Source of the DNA: a virus
IMG/VR virus record: IMGVR_UViG_3300020180_000013
Location: 1-64,000 of that record
Length of the DNA stretch: 64,000 bases
Reading direction: 5' to 3' (one strand)
Part shown: positions 1 to 6,574 of the stretch, piece by piece
How the letters are laid out: each line of letters starts with the position of its first letter
Numbering within the stretch: the stretch's first letter is position 1
Program-made: the position numbers and the translations under genes
Notes under the pieces: generated by a model
What the model saw: the letters and a program-made list of their open reading frames with translations, nothing else
The model's database searches: none
Told to the model about the DNA's origin: nothing

Positions 1-2
1 AT

Positions 3-368
3 AAAATTCCTTTAGATAGTAGAATAAAAGACTATTCTGATATAATTGATGAATTAAAAATTAAAGAATTAACTATAAATGACTTTGGTTTTCTACCTGA
101 AAATCAAAGAATAAAACTTTTTGCTTCACATAAAATACGAAATATAGTAGATGTAATAAATGAAGGATGGGTTCCTAATTTTAATGATTCTACTGAAAGA
201 AAATATTATCCTTACTTTATCAAAAGGAATGGTGTCTGGGGTTTCGGCTTCTCTGATTATCGTGATAGTGCTTATTCTTACGGCATGGTTGGGCTTTACC
301 AAACTGAAGAAAAGTCTAATTTTGTAGGTAAAAAATTTTTGGATATTTATAGTGATTATTTAGATTAA
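3..368 (+). CDS. DGR target protein, C-terminal part (5' end outside window)
   Basis: The frame is open from the left window edge and ends at TAA; 121 residues are visible. It is not a frame that starts inside the window, so the N-terminus lies to the left. The visible part reads LFASHKIRNIVDVINEGW, then YYPYF, then a variable stretch around GVWGFGFSDYRDSAYSYG, and ends FVGKKFLDIYSDYLD. From memory, this layout (a hydrophobic domain with the variable stretch about 20 codons before the stop) resembles variable proteins of Bacteroidota phages and prophages. The codons at 231-300 differ from a downstream near-copy almost only where that copy has A, which marks this as the variable gene of a diversity-generating retroelement. 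Such proteins usually bind a ligand through a C-type-lectin-like fold; that role is inferred here. Confidence 0.75.
   Translation, partial: KIPLDSRIKDYSDIIDELKIKELTINDFGFLPENQRIKLFASHKIRNIVDVINEGWVPNFNDSTERKYYPYFIKRNGVWGFGFSDYRDSAYSYGMVGLYQTEEKSNFVGKKFLDIYSDYLD
231..300 (+). repeat. DGR variable repeat (VR)
   Basis: This 70-bp stretch aligns without gaps to 391-460 at an offset of exactly 160 bp. I count 19 mismatches; in 17 the downstream copy has A and this copy has G, T or C. The other two are A here against C there at 445, and C against T at the last base. Changes fall mostly in codon positions 1 and 2 of AAC, AAT and AGT codons, so AAC becomes GGC, TTC or TAC. The direction of change makes this the variable copy. 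Confidence 0.85.
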
Positions 369-390
369 TAATATGGTTAAGCATTTAACT

Positions 391-460
391 AGTGTCTGGA
401 GTTTCAACAACTCTAATTATCATAATAGTGATAATTCTAACAGCCAAGTTGAGCTATACT
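391..460 (+). repeat. DGR template repeat (TR)
   Basis: Adenine-rich partner of the variable repeat in the gene just upstream. Of about 24 adenines here, 17 are replaced in the variable copy, against about 2 of 46 non-adenines. In the same frame as the target gene it reads a series of AAC, AAT, AGT and CAT codons, the usual template codon choice in DGRs. The region 369-537 between genes is otherwise unexplained and probably holds the template RNA. An ATG at 373 would give a 33-codon frame through the template, so a decayed duplicate of the target's 3' end is the alternative; the adenine bias argues against it. Confidence 0.82.
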
Positions 461-537
461 TTAATAGTAAGTAATAGATACTAACCTTAGCATCATGCTA
501 AAAAATAGATAAGTAAAAATAAGATCTTAGTAAATAA

Positions 538-960
538 TTGAAAAGTTCTTTTAATAAAAGTAAATTAACTATTGTGGCAAAATTACCGGTAACTGTGGTG
601 TATAAAATAGATGAGGATGGAAATCTTCAACCTAATACAGAAGCAGATAGAATAATGAAAGATTTATTTAAGAAAGATTGTAAACAAGGAGAACTTGTAG
701 AGATAACTTATGAAATACAAAATAATGATCACTCATACGGTCAACTAAGTAAGGTGAAACCTATGGTAAGAGAATTAGCTGCAGAGACTGGAGTAACTTT
801 TATGGAAATGGAAAAGATAATTAAGGAGAAAGTTGGCTTAGTAAATTCTGATGGATCAGTTAAGTCATTTGGAGATTGTAGTAAACAAGAAGTAAGTTCT
901 GCTATACAGGCTTGTGAAGAGTTAATGAGTTTTATACGACCAGCAATAGATGAGCAATGA
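538..960 (+). CDS. Hypothetical protein, 140 aa, TTG start
   Basis: Function not recognised. The frame opens with TTG at 538; the next in-frame ATG would remove the beta-rich N-terminal third, so TTG is preferred. The N-terminal half is strand-rich (LTIVAKLPVTVVYKI). The C-terminal half is helical, with VRELAAETGVTFMEMEKIIKE and then KSFGDCSKQEVSSAIQACEEL. That helical part faintly recalls NinB/Rap-type phage recombination helpers, in which a short helical end follows a beta domain, but no catalytic motif supports this. It is not a reverse transcriptase, nor obviously the helical DGR accessory protein Avd, although it is the first gene after the template repeat. It overlaps the next start by 11 bases, which suggests translational coupling. 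Confidence 0.6.
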   Translation: MKSSFNKSKLTIVAKLPVTVVYKIDEDGNLQPNTEADRIMKDLFKKDCKQGELVEITYEIQNNDHSYGQLSKVKPMVRELAAETGVTFMEMEKIIKEKVGLVNSDGSVKSFGDCSKQEVSSAIQACEELMSFIRPAIDEQ

Positions 961-1249
961 TACAGATTATCCAACAGAATTAGATCTTACTCTTATTGAG
1001 AAATGGGATCTAAAAGAACAAGGAGTATTAGAGTTATTAGAATTTGTAAAAAGTAAATGGTGGATGGCTGATTGGGGATTTATACTCTCTGGTGAAGAAG
1101 AATTCACTCTCTCATTATCTACTGGAGGATGGAGTGGAAATGAGGATATTATAAGAGCTCTTAAAAAGAATTTTATATTCTGGAGTATGTATTGGCAGAT
1201 GAATAGAAGAGGAGGACATTATCAATTTAAGATTACTCTTTCAAAATAG
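950..1249 (+). CDS. Hypothetical protein, 99 aa
   Basis: Function not recognised. ATG lies inside the end of the preceding gene (overlap ATGAGCAATGA). The protein is tryptophan-rich in the middle (KWWMADWGFILSG, STGGWSGNEDII, IFWSMYWQM), with an acidic start and a basic end. The composition suggests a compact single-domain soluble protein. The last 17 bases overlap the end of a convergent minus-strand gene. Confidence 0.6.
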   Translation: MSNDTDYPTELDLTLIEKWDLKEQGVLELLEFVKSKWWMADWGFILSGEEEFTLSLSTGGWSGNEDIIRALKKNFIFWSMYWQMNRRGGHYQFKITLSK

Positions 1250-1547
1250 ATTTTGAAACTGGGTCATATACCTTTTTTGTAATCTTATTTTGAGCTTTAG
1301 CTGCATCTTCATATTGATTACATAACCAGAGTATAGTATGCATGTGATATGTTAATGGGTCTTTATCAGCTTCTCCATTATTGATTTTAGCTATCAACTC
1401 AGAAAATTGCTGTACATTTTTAATAGGAAAGAAATGAAATAACATGGCTTGTAATCTTTGATATAGAACATTATCTACTGTGATTTGTATCTCAGTTCCA
1501 TTCTCTATAATATCTACTGGTATATGAGCACTAGTGTCTTCTGCCAT
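1233..1547 (-). CDS. Hypothetical protein, 104 aa, lone minus-strand gene
   Basis: Function not recognised. ATG at 1547 is chosen over an upstream TTG at 1565 because MAEDTSAHIP reads as a natural soluble start. The protein has a strand-rich opening (PVDIIENGTEIQITVDNVLYQRL) and a helical remainder with HMHTILWLCNQYEDAAKAQNK near the C-terminus. It is the only minus-strand gene inside the plus-strand replication block and sits between divergent and convergent neighbours, so it needs its own promoter. It is kept because codon use and coherent protein sequence look real and no plus-strand gene competes for 1250-1587. Confidence 0.6.
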   Translation of the reverse strand: MAEDTSAHIPVDIIENGTEIQITVDNVLYQRLQAMLFHFFPIKNVQQFSELIAKINNGEADKDPLTYHMHTILWLCNQYEDAAKAQNKITKKVYDPVSKSILKE

Positions 1548-1587
1548 GTGGTTTAGTTTTAACAAATATAATTCAAAAAAGTAAGTT

Positions 1588-2304
1588 ATGGAAAAAACTA
1601 TAGATCTAGCTGTAATAAAGCAAAAATTATATGAAAGATTAAGTCCTAGTGGATGGGGAAGTAGGCTTAAATCCTTTCTATTAAGTGAGGAAATGGATAA
1701 GATTTTAGGTAAGCTCTATGAAGAGAGTCAGGATGGAAAAAGGTTTACCCCAGTCTTAAAGCAGGTATTTAGAGCATTTGAAGAATGTCCTTATGGAGAA
1801 TTAAAGGTAGTTATGCTAGGACAAGATGCATATCCACAATTAGGAGTGGCTGATGGTATAGCATTCTCTTGTAGTAATACAGGAGTATTACAACCATCTT
1901 TAAAATATATTCTTCAGGAAGTCCATAGTACTGTATATGGAATGGATAAGTCTTATGATTATAATCCAGATTTAAAACACTGGGCCAATCAAGGAGTTTT
2001 ACTTATTAATACTGCATTTACTACTAGTACTGGTAGAGTAGGTGCTCACTATCTTATATGGAAACCTTTTTTGACATTTGTATTAGATATTATATCTTCA
2101 TATAATCCTGGGATGATCTATGTGTTCTTAGGAAAGGAATCTCAGAAGTATGCAGATTTAATTCCGGATAATACTTATAAAATAATGGTATCACATCCTG
2201 CATCAGCTGCTTATGCTAATGCTAAGACATGGGATTCAGAAGATGTATTTAATAAAATTAATAATTTATTAAGAGTCAATAATAATTTAAAAATTACATG
2301 GTAA
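1588..2304 (+). CDS. ung: Uracil-DNA glycosylase, family 1
   Basis: Removes uracil from DNA by cleaving the N-glycosidic bond. The family 1 water-activating loop is present as GQDAYPQLGVADGIAFS, with catalytic Asp at about residue 80 (usual form GQDPYH). Then come the typical WANQGVLLIN stretch and the minor-groove loop SHPASAAYA with His at about 203 (usual form HPSPLS). Length of 238 aa is normal. The changes GQDPY to GQDAY and HPSPLS to HPASAA are unusual but keep the catalytic Asp and His. Uracil repair fits the DNA-metabolism genes that follow and is common in crAss-like phages. The stop overlaps the next small frame (TAATG). Confidence 0.93.
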   Translation: MEKTIDLAVIKQKLYERLSPSGWGSRLKSFLLSEEMDKILGKLYEESQDGKRFTPVLKQVFRAFEECPYGELKVVMLGQDAYPQLGVADGIAFSCSNTGVLQPSLKYILQEVHSTVYGMDKSYDYNPDLKHWANQGVLLINTAFTTSTGRVGAHYLIWKPFLTFVLDIISSYNPGMIYVFLGKESQKYADLIPDNTYKIMVSHPASAAYANAKTWDSEDVFNKINNLLRVNNNLKITW

Positions 2305-2384
2305 TGAAAACTTTATGGAATAGATTTTCAGATTGGTTTGATAAACATTTTGCATGGTTTTTTACTAATGGTAACAAAAACTAA
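2304..2384 (+). CDS. Small protein, 26 aa
   Basis: ATG overlaps the stop of the glycosylase gene (TAATG). The product starts MKTLWNRFSDWFDKHFAW and is rich in aromatic residues spaced as in an amphipathic helix, so it could lie on a membrane or on a partner protein. It ends one base before the next gene's start. It may be a leader for coupled translation rather than a functional protein. Confidence 0.4.
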   Translation: MKTLWNRFSDWFDKHFAWFFTNGNKN

Positions 2385-2385
2385 T

Positions 2386-2607
2386 ATGACAGAAGAAGAA
2401 AAAATTAAGCTTAATAAACTTAAGCTCTTAAAAAAGACCAATGAAATGATCTTTATTCTTAGAGGAAAAAAGAGTTGGTTTTCAGATTTGGAAATTAATA
2501 ATCCAAGATTTGTGGATTTAATGGCTTCAGGAGTTAAAATGGCTTTTGATAAAACTATTGAGGCAATGAATGAGGAATTTGATAAACCTTTCAAAAGAAG
2601 AATATAA
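2386..2607 (+). CDS. Hypothetical protein, 73 aa
   Basis: Function not recognised. ATG at 2386 immediately follows the preceding small frame's stop and gives MTEEEKIKLNKLKLL. The frame can be opened 16 codons earlier, but that would overlap the 26-codon frame. The protein is almost wholly helical and charged, with a lysine-rich first half and an amphipathic second half (LMASGVKMAFDKTIEAMNEE). Its small size and basic nature suggest a binding or regulatory partner, but nothing in the sequence fixes a role. Confidence 0.55.
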   Translation: MTEEEKIKLNKLKLLKKTNEMIFILRGKKSWFSDLEINNPRFVDLMASGVKMAFDKTIEAMNEEFDKPFKRRI

Positions 2608-2612
2608 TTACT

Positions 2613-2774
2613 ATGAAAAAAATTAGTAGTAAAAAACAAAAGTGGCCAGAAGAAAAATTAACCGGATATTCCAAAGAATGTTTTGAAGCTCTAGCTTATA
2701 TTGTAGGAGATAGAGAAATAGCAATGGGCTATCTTGGAGTATTTGAGGATATTCATAAGAAATATAAAAAATAA
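2613..2774 (+). CDS. Small protein, 53 aa
   Basis: Function not recognised. A complete ATG-to-TAA frame starting MKKISSKKQKWPEEKLTGY and ending with a lysine-rich tail (HKKYKK). It occupies the gap between two clear genes with only a few bases on each side, as expected for a tightly packed operon. The middle reads as a short helical hairpin (FEALAYIVGDREIAMGYLGV). Confidence 0.5.
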   Translation: MKKISSKKQKWPEEKLTGYSKECFEALAYIVGDREIAMGYLGVFEDIHKKYKK

Positions 2775-2780
2775 TAAAAT

Positions 2781-3161
2781 ATGATTAAATATATGAAAAA
2801 TGTATCTTATGTGGCTATACCTGGTTTGACCTATACTAATGAGATCACTAAAGAAATTATGTATAGTTCTTGTCACCAAGTGGCTACTAAAATATGTAAT
2901 TTATACGGTATAACACTAGAGATACTTAGTTCTAAAAGAAGATATAGAAATGTTGTATTACCTAGACAAATCTATTGTTACATGTGTAAGAAATATGTAA
3001 TGCCCAGACCAACATTAAAACTAATTGGTAATTTTATTAATGTAAATCATGCTACTGTTATTCACTCTATTACTACAGTAGAGAATCTTATGTCCACAGA
3101 TACAGAGTTTTCATTAATTATGAAATCAATTGATAAAAAATTTAAACAAAGTAATATCTAG
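2781..3161 (+). CDS. DnaA domain IV-like DNA-binding protein
   Basis: 126 aa. The C-terminal half matches the DNA-binding domain of bacterial DnaA: a basic start (SSKRRYRNVVLPRQIYCYM), then LKLIGNFINVNHATVIHSI, the helix-turn-helix with the HATVIH signature that contacts DnaA boxes. The AAA+ part of DnaA is missing, so this is a stand-alone DNA-binding module. In cells the domain recognises origins; in a phage it could mark the phage origin, recruit the helicase or compete for host DnaA boxes (inferred). An internal ATG four codons in is an alternative start. Confidence 0.8.
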   Translation: MIKYMKNVSYVAIPGLTYTNEITKEIMYSSCHQVATKICNLYGITLEILSSKRRYRNVVLPRQIYCYMCKKYVMPRPTLKLIGNFINVNHATVIHSITTVENLMSTDTEFSLIMKSIDKKFKQSNI

Positions 3162-3164
3162 TAT

Positions 3165-3407
3165 ATGAACAATACTGATTATCCTGTAGGTTCCGATACC
3201 TCAGATGCTCCCTGGAATGAGCAAGATTATGGAGATAAAGAATGTCCTGTATGTATGGGAGATAAATATTTATATTATGCTCCTACAGATAGTGACGGAG
3301 AATATAATAAAGAGTCCTGTCATAATTGTGATGGTAGTGGAGTTATTCCTATGAATAGGCAAGATCATTTAGATAGACTAGAATCTAAAAGAGAAGATAT
3401 GAAATAG
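3165..3407 (+). CDS. Small zinc-finger protein, DnaJ-type CxxC motifs
   Basis: 80 aa. Two cysteine pairs, CPVCMGDK and CHNCDGSGVI, match half of the CxxCxGxG zinc-binding repeats of the DnaJ cysteine-rich domain. The rest is acidic at the N-terminus and has a charged C-terminal helix (LDRLESKREDMK). Likely a small zinc-ribbon adaptor; partner unknown. It is the last gene before a terminator hairpin that overlaps its end. Confidence 0.65.
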   Translation: MNNTDYPVGSDTSDAPWNEQDYGDKECPVCMGDKYLYYAPTDSDGEYNKESCHNCDGSGVIPMNRQDHLDRLESKREDMK

Positions 3408-3436
3408 AAAAACCGGAGTTTTTACTTCCGGTTTTC
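3407..3436 (+). terminator. Rho-independent terminator hairpin
   Basis: The arms GAAAAACCGGA and TCCGGTTTTC flank a short T-rich loop, starting at the stop of the zinc-finger gene. The T run lies within the right arm. The gap to the next gene (to 3519) shows no further structure I can name. Confidence 0.7.
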
Positions 3437-3519
3437 TATGAGTGTTCAGCTTGACTAACTATGAACAAAGAAATATTTTTTACCCCTATTAGTTCTTTTT
3501 TGACTTCTGAAATAAAGAT

Positions 3520-4155
3520 ATGGATTTAATTTTAAAATACTATAAAAAATATATTAACATGCTCGAGATATTTAATTTATTGGCTAAATATGAGCTTTCT
3601 CCTAATCAATATTATATGTTGATTAGCATGAAAGAAGGAATTAGTTGTCCTCAGATAAATGAGGCTCAGGAGCTTAGAGCTCTTATAAGTAAAGATTTTA
3701 TATATACTGGTGAAAAGGATCTTACTCAAAAATCTTTTGATATTATAGCTGAGGTTGAAGGAATGGTTAAACTAGCTAGTAAGAAAGTTACCAAGGCTGT
3801 ATTAGGTCCGGAAGCTAGTGATAGTATAGATAAGTATAGAGAGATGTGGAATATGGGTAAACTACCTTCTGGAGTACCGGCCCGGGTTAATAAGAAAGAA
3901 CTAGAGACTAAATTTCAGAAGTTTTTTCAGAAGTATACTTATAGTTGGGAAGAGATCTTAGCAGCCACTGCTTATTATATAGATCAGTTTGAAAGAAATA
4001 GTCCTCCTTATCTGTATATGAAGAATTCAAGTTACTTTATCTCCAAGATGACTCAGGATAAATCCCAAGAATCAACATTAGCTAATTATATAGAGCTAAT
4101 GAGAAGTGGAGATGATGAATTAAAAGCTAAAACATTTAGTGAAAAAGTAGTATGA
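3520..4155 (+). CDS. Conserved hypothetical protein, 211 aa, winged-helix-like N-terminus
   Basis: Function not recognised. The first third looks like a small winged-helix module (LAKYELSPNQYYMLISMKEG, then a helix and a short hairpin ending in KSFDIIAEVEG). The second half is helical, with a tyrosine- and tryptophan-rich segment (FFQKYTYSWEEILAATAYYIDQFE) and then YLYMKNSSYFISKM. This layout resembles phage replication or loader accessory proteins that precede the helicase, but no motif proves it. The stop overlaps the next start (ATGA). Confidence 0.65.
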   Translation: MDLILKYYKKYINMLEIFNLLAKYELSPNQYYMLISMKEGISCPQINEAQELRALISKDFIYTGEKDLTQKSFDIIAEVEGMVKLASKKVTKAVLGPEASDSIDKYREMWNMGKLPSGVPARVNKKELETKFQKFFQKYTYSWEEILAATAYYIDQFERNSPPYLYMKNSSYFISKMTQDKSQESTLANYIELMRSGDDELKAKTFSEKVV

Positions 4156-4367
4156 GTCCTTCTACTATCCTACCTACATATATTAGAGAGGACTTATATA
4201 ATATGGGATTAGATTATTACTTTGCATTTATAGGAAATAATTTTATTATTACATGCAATGATATTGATATATTCACATTTTATGTACATCCTAACTATCC
4301 TATTTGGGAAACTATGATATTAGATACTATAAAAAGGCTATTCAAAAAGAAATTGATCCATGACTAG
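4152..4367 (+). CDS. Small protein, 71 aa, first of a three-gene family
   Basis: Function not recognised. A short alpha-beta protein: a helix with LYNMGLDYYF, a hairpin ending TFYVHPNYPIW, and a C-terminal amphipathic helix with TIKRLFKKK. The two following genes have the same pattern of an initial helix plus GL, a strand pair, and a tryptophan before a final helix with IK or IQ. This suggests tandem duplication of one small gene. Starts and stops overlap, so the three are probably translated together. This is the most diverged copy. Confidence 0.55.
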   Translation: MSPSTILPTYIREDLYNMGLDYYFAFIGNNFIITCNDIDIFTFYVHPNYPIWETMILDTIKRLFKKKLIHD

Positions 4368-4617
4368 AGAAGATGTATTTCAGAAATTTAAAGATATGGG
4401 TCTTATCATAGCAGATGATGTAGAATACCCGTGTTGGATTACTCCAAATAGATCTCATATTATTAATATCGACCATTATACAGATAGTGGGATTGGAAAT
4501 AATACCGGTGGTATACTTATCCAGAAGATGGATGAAAGTGAAATGGGAAGATGGTATGATTATGAATTAGGTATAAAGATGATACAAGGTATAATAAAGA
4601 AAGCTATAGATCCATGA
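4360..4617 (+). CDS. Small protein, 85 aa, second of a three-gene family
   Basis: Function not recognised. FQKFKDMGLIIADDVEYPCW at the start lines up with FINRLKDLGLVEYADDSWYT in the next gene, and both end in a tryptophan followed by an IQ-containing helix (IKMIQGIIKKAID here, AIKRIQDSIQENL there). It overlaps the genes before and after by 8 and 4 bases. Confidence 0.6.
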   Translation: MTREDVFQKFKDMGLIIADDVEYPCWITPNRSHIINIDHYTDSGIGNNTGGILIQKMDESEMGRWYDYELGIKMIQGIIKKAIDP

Positions 4618-4865
4618 AACTTCAAAAAGAAAAGGATTTATTTATTAATAGACTTAAAGATCTTGGATTAGTAGAATATGCAGATGATTCATGGTATACT
4701 CCTGATTGTAAAATCTATGTATATGTACATTATGATTTAAGATATCAGTATCTTTTTATTAGAATATCTCCTTTGCCTATGCAATTAGATGGAGCCTGGA
4801 ATGCAGAAAATGCTATAAAAAGAATACAAGATTCTATTCAGGAAAATCTAGAATCTTGTAAATAA
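4614..4865 (+). CDS. Small protein, 83 aa, third of a three-gene family
   Basis: Function not recognised. It shares the helix, strands and helix plan of the preceding gene, with WYTPDCKIYVYVHY as the central strands and WNAENAIKRIQDS leading the last helix. No cysteine, metal or nucleotide motif is seen. It is the last gene of this cluster; a terminator follows after about 80 bases. Confidence 0.6.
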   Translation: MKLQKEKDLFINRLKDLGLVEYADDSWYTPDCKIYVYVHYDLRYQYLFIRISPLPMQLDGAWNAENAIKRIQDSIQENLESCK

Positions 4866-4942
4866 TTATTAATATTTTCTTGTTTAGTATAATAACTTTT
4901 TCTATTCTTGTAGTAGAGAATTACAATCCAAAATCTTAATAA

Positions 4943-4982
4943 AATGCCTCTTAAATCTAACAGATTAGGGGCATTCTTTCTC
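4943..4982 (+). terminator. Rho-independent terminator hairpin
   Basis: Arms beginning AATGCCTCTTAAATCT and closing with GATTAGGGGCATT, followed by a pyrimidine run. It separates the small-gene family from the helicase operon. A weak Bacteroides-type promoter (CTTG at 4879, TATTCTTG at 4903, 20-base spacer) lies just upstream, so the hairpin could act as an attenuator in a helicase leader; this is speculative. Confidence 0.6.
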
Positions 4983-4999
4983 TAATAATTAACCAAAAT

Positions 5000-5983
5000 A
5001 TGACAGAAAAACCGTGGTCTAGTCAAAGAGATGGGTTCCTAAATAGTCTCCACTACATGAAAGGTAGAATGGAAGGAACTATAAAATCTCTCAAGACTCC
5101 ATGGGCTAAATTTAATGATGCTACTACTGATGGTTTAGAATGGAATTCTGTCACTATAATAGGTGGTAGACCGGCTAGTTTTAAAACAGGATTAAAAGAT
5201 CAGATAATAAGAGAATCATTTAAACTTAATCCTGGAGAAGACTTCCGGGTACTAGAATTCTCATTTGAGATGTTAGCTAGAACAACAGCTATAAGAGAAT
5301 ATAGTAGTATCCTTCAGAAGTCTTATAAATACTTATGTAGTGCAGATGGAAAATTAACTCAGGATGATCTAGACAAATGTTATGCTCATGCTAAAGAAAG
5401 AGTTAAATACCCGATAGATATAGTAGAAGAATCTACTACTGTAGATGAATTTGAGGAGATTGTTATAGAGTACATGAACAATCACTCTGAAGTAATAGAA
5501 AATAAAAAAGTATATAAGAAAACTATTGTTACAATTGATCATACTTTATTATTCAAATTATCTCCGGCTGAAAAAGGTAAGAATGATATGCTGTTTCATT
5601 TAGGTGAAGTTCTTACTAGGCTTAAGAGAAGATATCCTATTGCTTTTATTGTACTTACTCAACTCAATAGAAATGTTGATTCTCCGGAAAGGTGTGAGGA
5701 CGGTAAATATGGTAATTATATTCTTGAGTCAGATATATTTGGAGCTGATGCTATGCTTCAACATGCTGATGTTTTGATAGGTCTCAATAGACCGGGTAAG
5801 CAGAAAATTAGATTCTATGGGCCTGATAGATTTATAATAGATGATGATAAAGTAATAGTAATGCATTTTATTAAATGTAGAAATGGAGATACTAGGTTAA
5901 GTTTCTTTAGAGCAGAATTTGATAAAATGAGATTAGTAGAAATGAATACTCCAGGTCAACAAGAACGAAGATCTAAATCATAA
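5000..5983 (+). CDS. DnaB-like replicative helicase (RecA-fold ATPase)
   Basis: 327 aa. Walker A is GGRPASFKTG at residues 55-64, the DnaB form GxRPxxxKTx with serine-phenylalanine in place of the usual glycine before lysine. The arginine-glutamate region FSFEMLARTTAIRE and Walker B TIVTIDHTLLF follow, then VLTQLNRN, the typical H3 segment of SF4 helicases. The protein is shorter than bacterial DnaB because the N-terminal domain is reduced to a short leader. It should unwind the fork 5' to 3' as a hexameric ring together with the primase and polymerase encoded downstream. It opens the operon 5000-7929 after a terminator. Confidence 0.88.
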   Translation: MTEKPWSSQRDGFLNSLHYMKGRMEGTIKSLKTPWAKFNDATTDGLEWNSVTIIGGRPASFKTGLKDQIIRESFKLNPGEDFRVLEFSFEMLARTTAIREYSSILQKSYKYLCSADGKLTQDDLDKCYAHAKERVKYPIDIVEESTTVDEFEEIVIEYMNNHSEVIENKKVYKKTIVTIDHTLLFKLSPAEKGKNDMLFHLGEVLTRLKRRYPIAFIVLTQLNRNVDSPERCEDGKYGNYILESDIFGADAMLQHADVLIGLNRPGKQKIRFYGPDRFIIDDDKVIVMHFIKCRNGDTRLSFFRAEFDKMRLVEMNTPGQQERRSKS

Positions 5984-5997
5984 TTAAAAATAATATC

Positions 5998-6549
5998 ATG
6001 AGTGAAGAAAAAATGAGTAAAGATGTAAGAGATGTTAGAACTGTAGAATTAAGAGTATGGCAGCAGCCAGTATTTGATAAATTAGGTTTACCAAATGCAT
6101 ATTATTTACCTAAGATGGCTTATCATGTTAATGGAGTATTAGTCATGGGTATGTTTGATAGTGAGATTAAACCTAATACAGATATTTATACTGAAAAAAC
6201 AAACTGGTATCATCAACCAGAATATCCGGGAGGAAAATTAATCACTGATACTAATGATAGACAGTTATTAAAATGGAATTTTAATCCTCATTGGCATGAA
6301 GAATATGGAAGGAAAGATGGCAAACCTAATGGAGCTGTTCTTATTCCTGTAGCAGAAATGATAACTATAGATAGAACTGAGGCATTACAAACAGAACTTG
6401 TAGCTGATTTTAATGATATAATGGATCCTGAAACAGATTCTCCAGTAGATCAATTAACAGGCAGAGATTGGGCAGCTATAATGTGGTCTAAACCGGTGGC
6501 TTCTAAGAAATGGCTTAATGAGCTAGTACAGAAAACATTTAAGAAGTAA
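5998..6549 (+). CDS. Conserved hypothetical protein, 183 aa
   Basis: Function not recognised. It lies between the helicase and two putative single-strand-binding-type proteins, so a replication role is likely. It is rich in aromatic residues and histidine in the middle (NWYHQPEYPGGK, KWNFNPHWHEEYGRKDGK). The C-terminal third is a helix-rich end with DWAAIMWSKPVASKKWLNELV. No nucleotide-binding or metal motif is evident. Confidence 0.65.
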   Translation: MSEEKMSKDVRDVRTVELRVWQQPVFDKLGLPNAYYLPKMAYHVNGVLVMGMFDSEIKPNTDIYTEKTNWYHQPEYPGGKLITDTNDRQLLKWNFNPHWHEEYGRKDGKPNGAVLIPVAEMITIDRTEALQTELVADFNDIMDPETDSPVDQLTGRDWAAIMWSKPVASKKWLNELVQKTFKK

Positions 6550-6574
6550 TATTAATAATTCTAAAATTAAAACT

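Noticed and set aside
369-537. Reverse transcriptase or Avd gene directly after the template repeat
   Set aside because: The 169-base gap has no frame of sufficient length, and the next gene has neither a polymerase YxDD box nor a four-helix Avd pattern.
741-974. 77-codon minus-strand frame
   Set aside because: Lies antisense within the clear plus-strand gene 538-960, has no good start context and reads as a shadow of its codon pattern.
4883-4910. Promoter for the helicase operon
   Set aside because: TATTCTTG with a CTTG box at 20 bases is a weak match, and a terminator hairpin lies between it and the gene; kept only as a note under the terminator.
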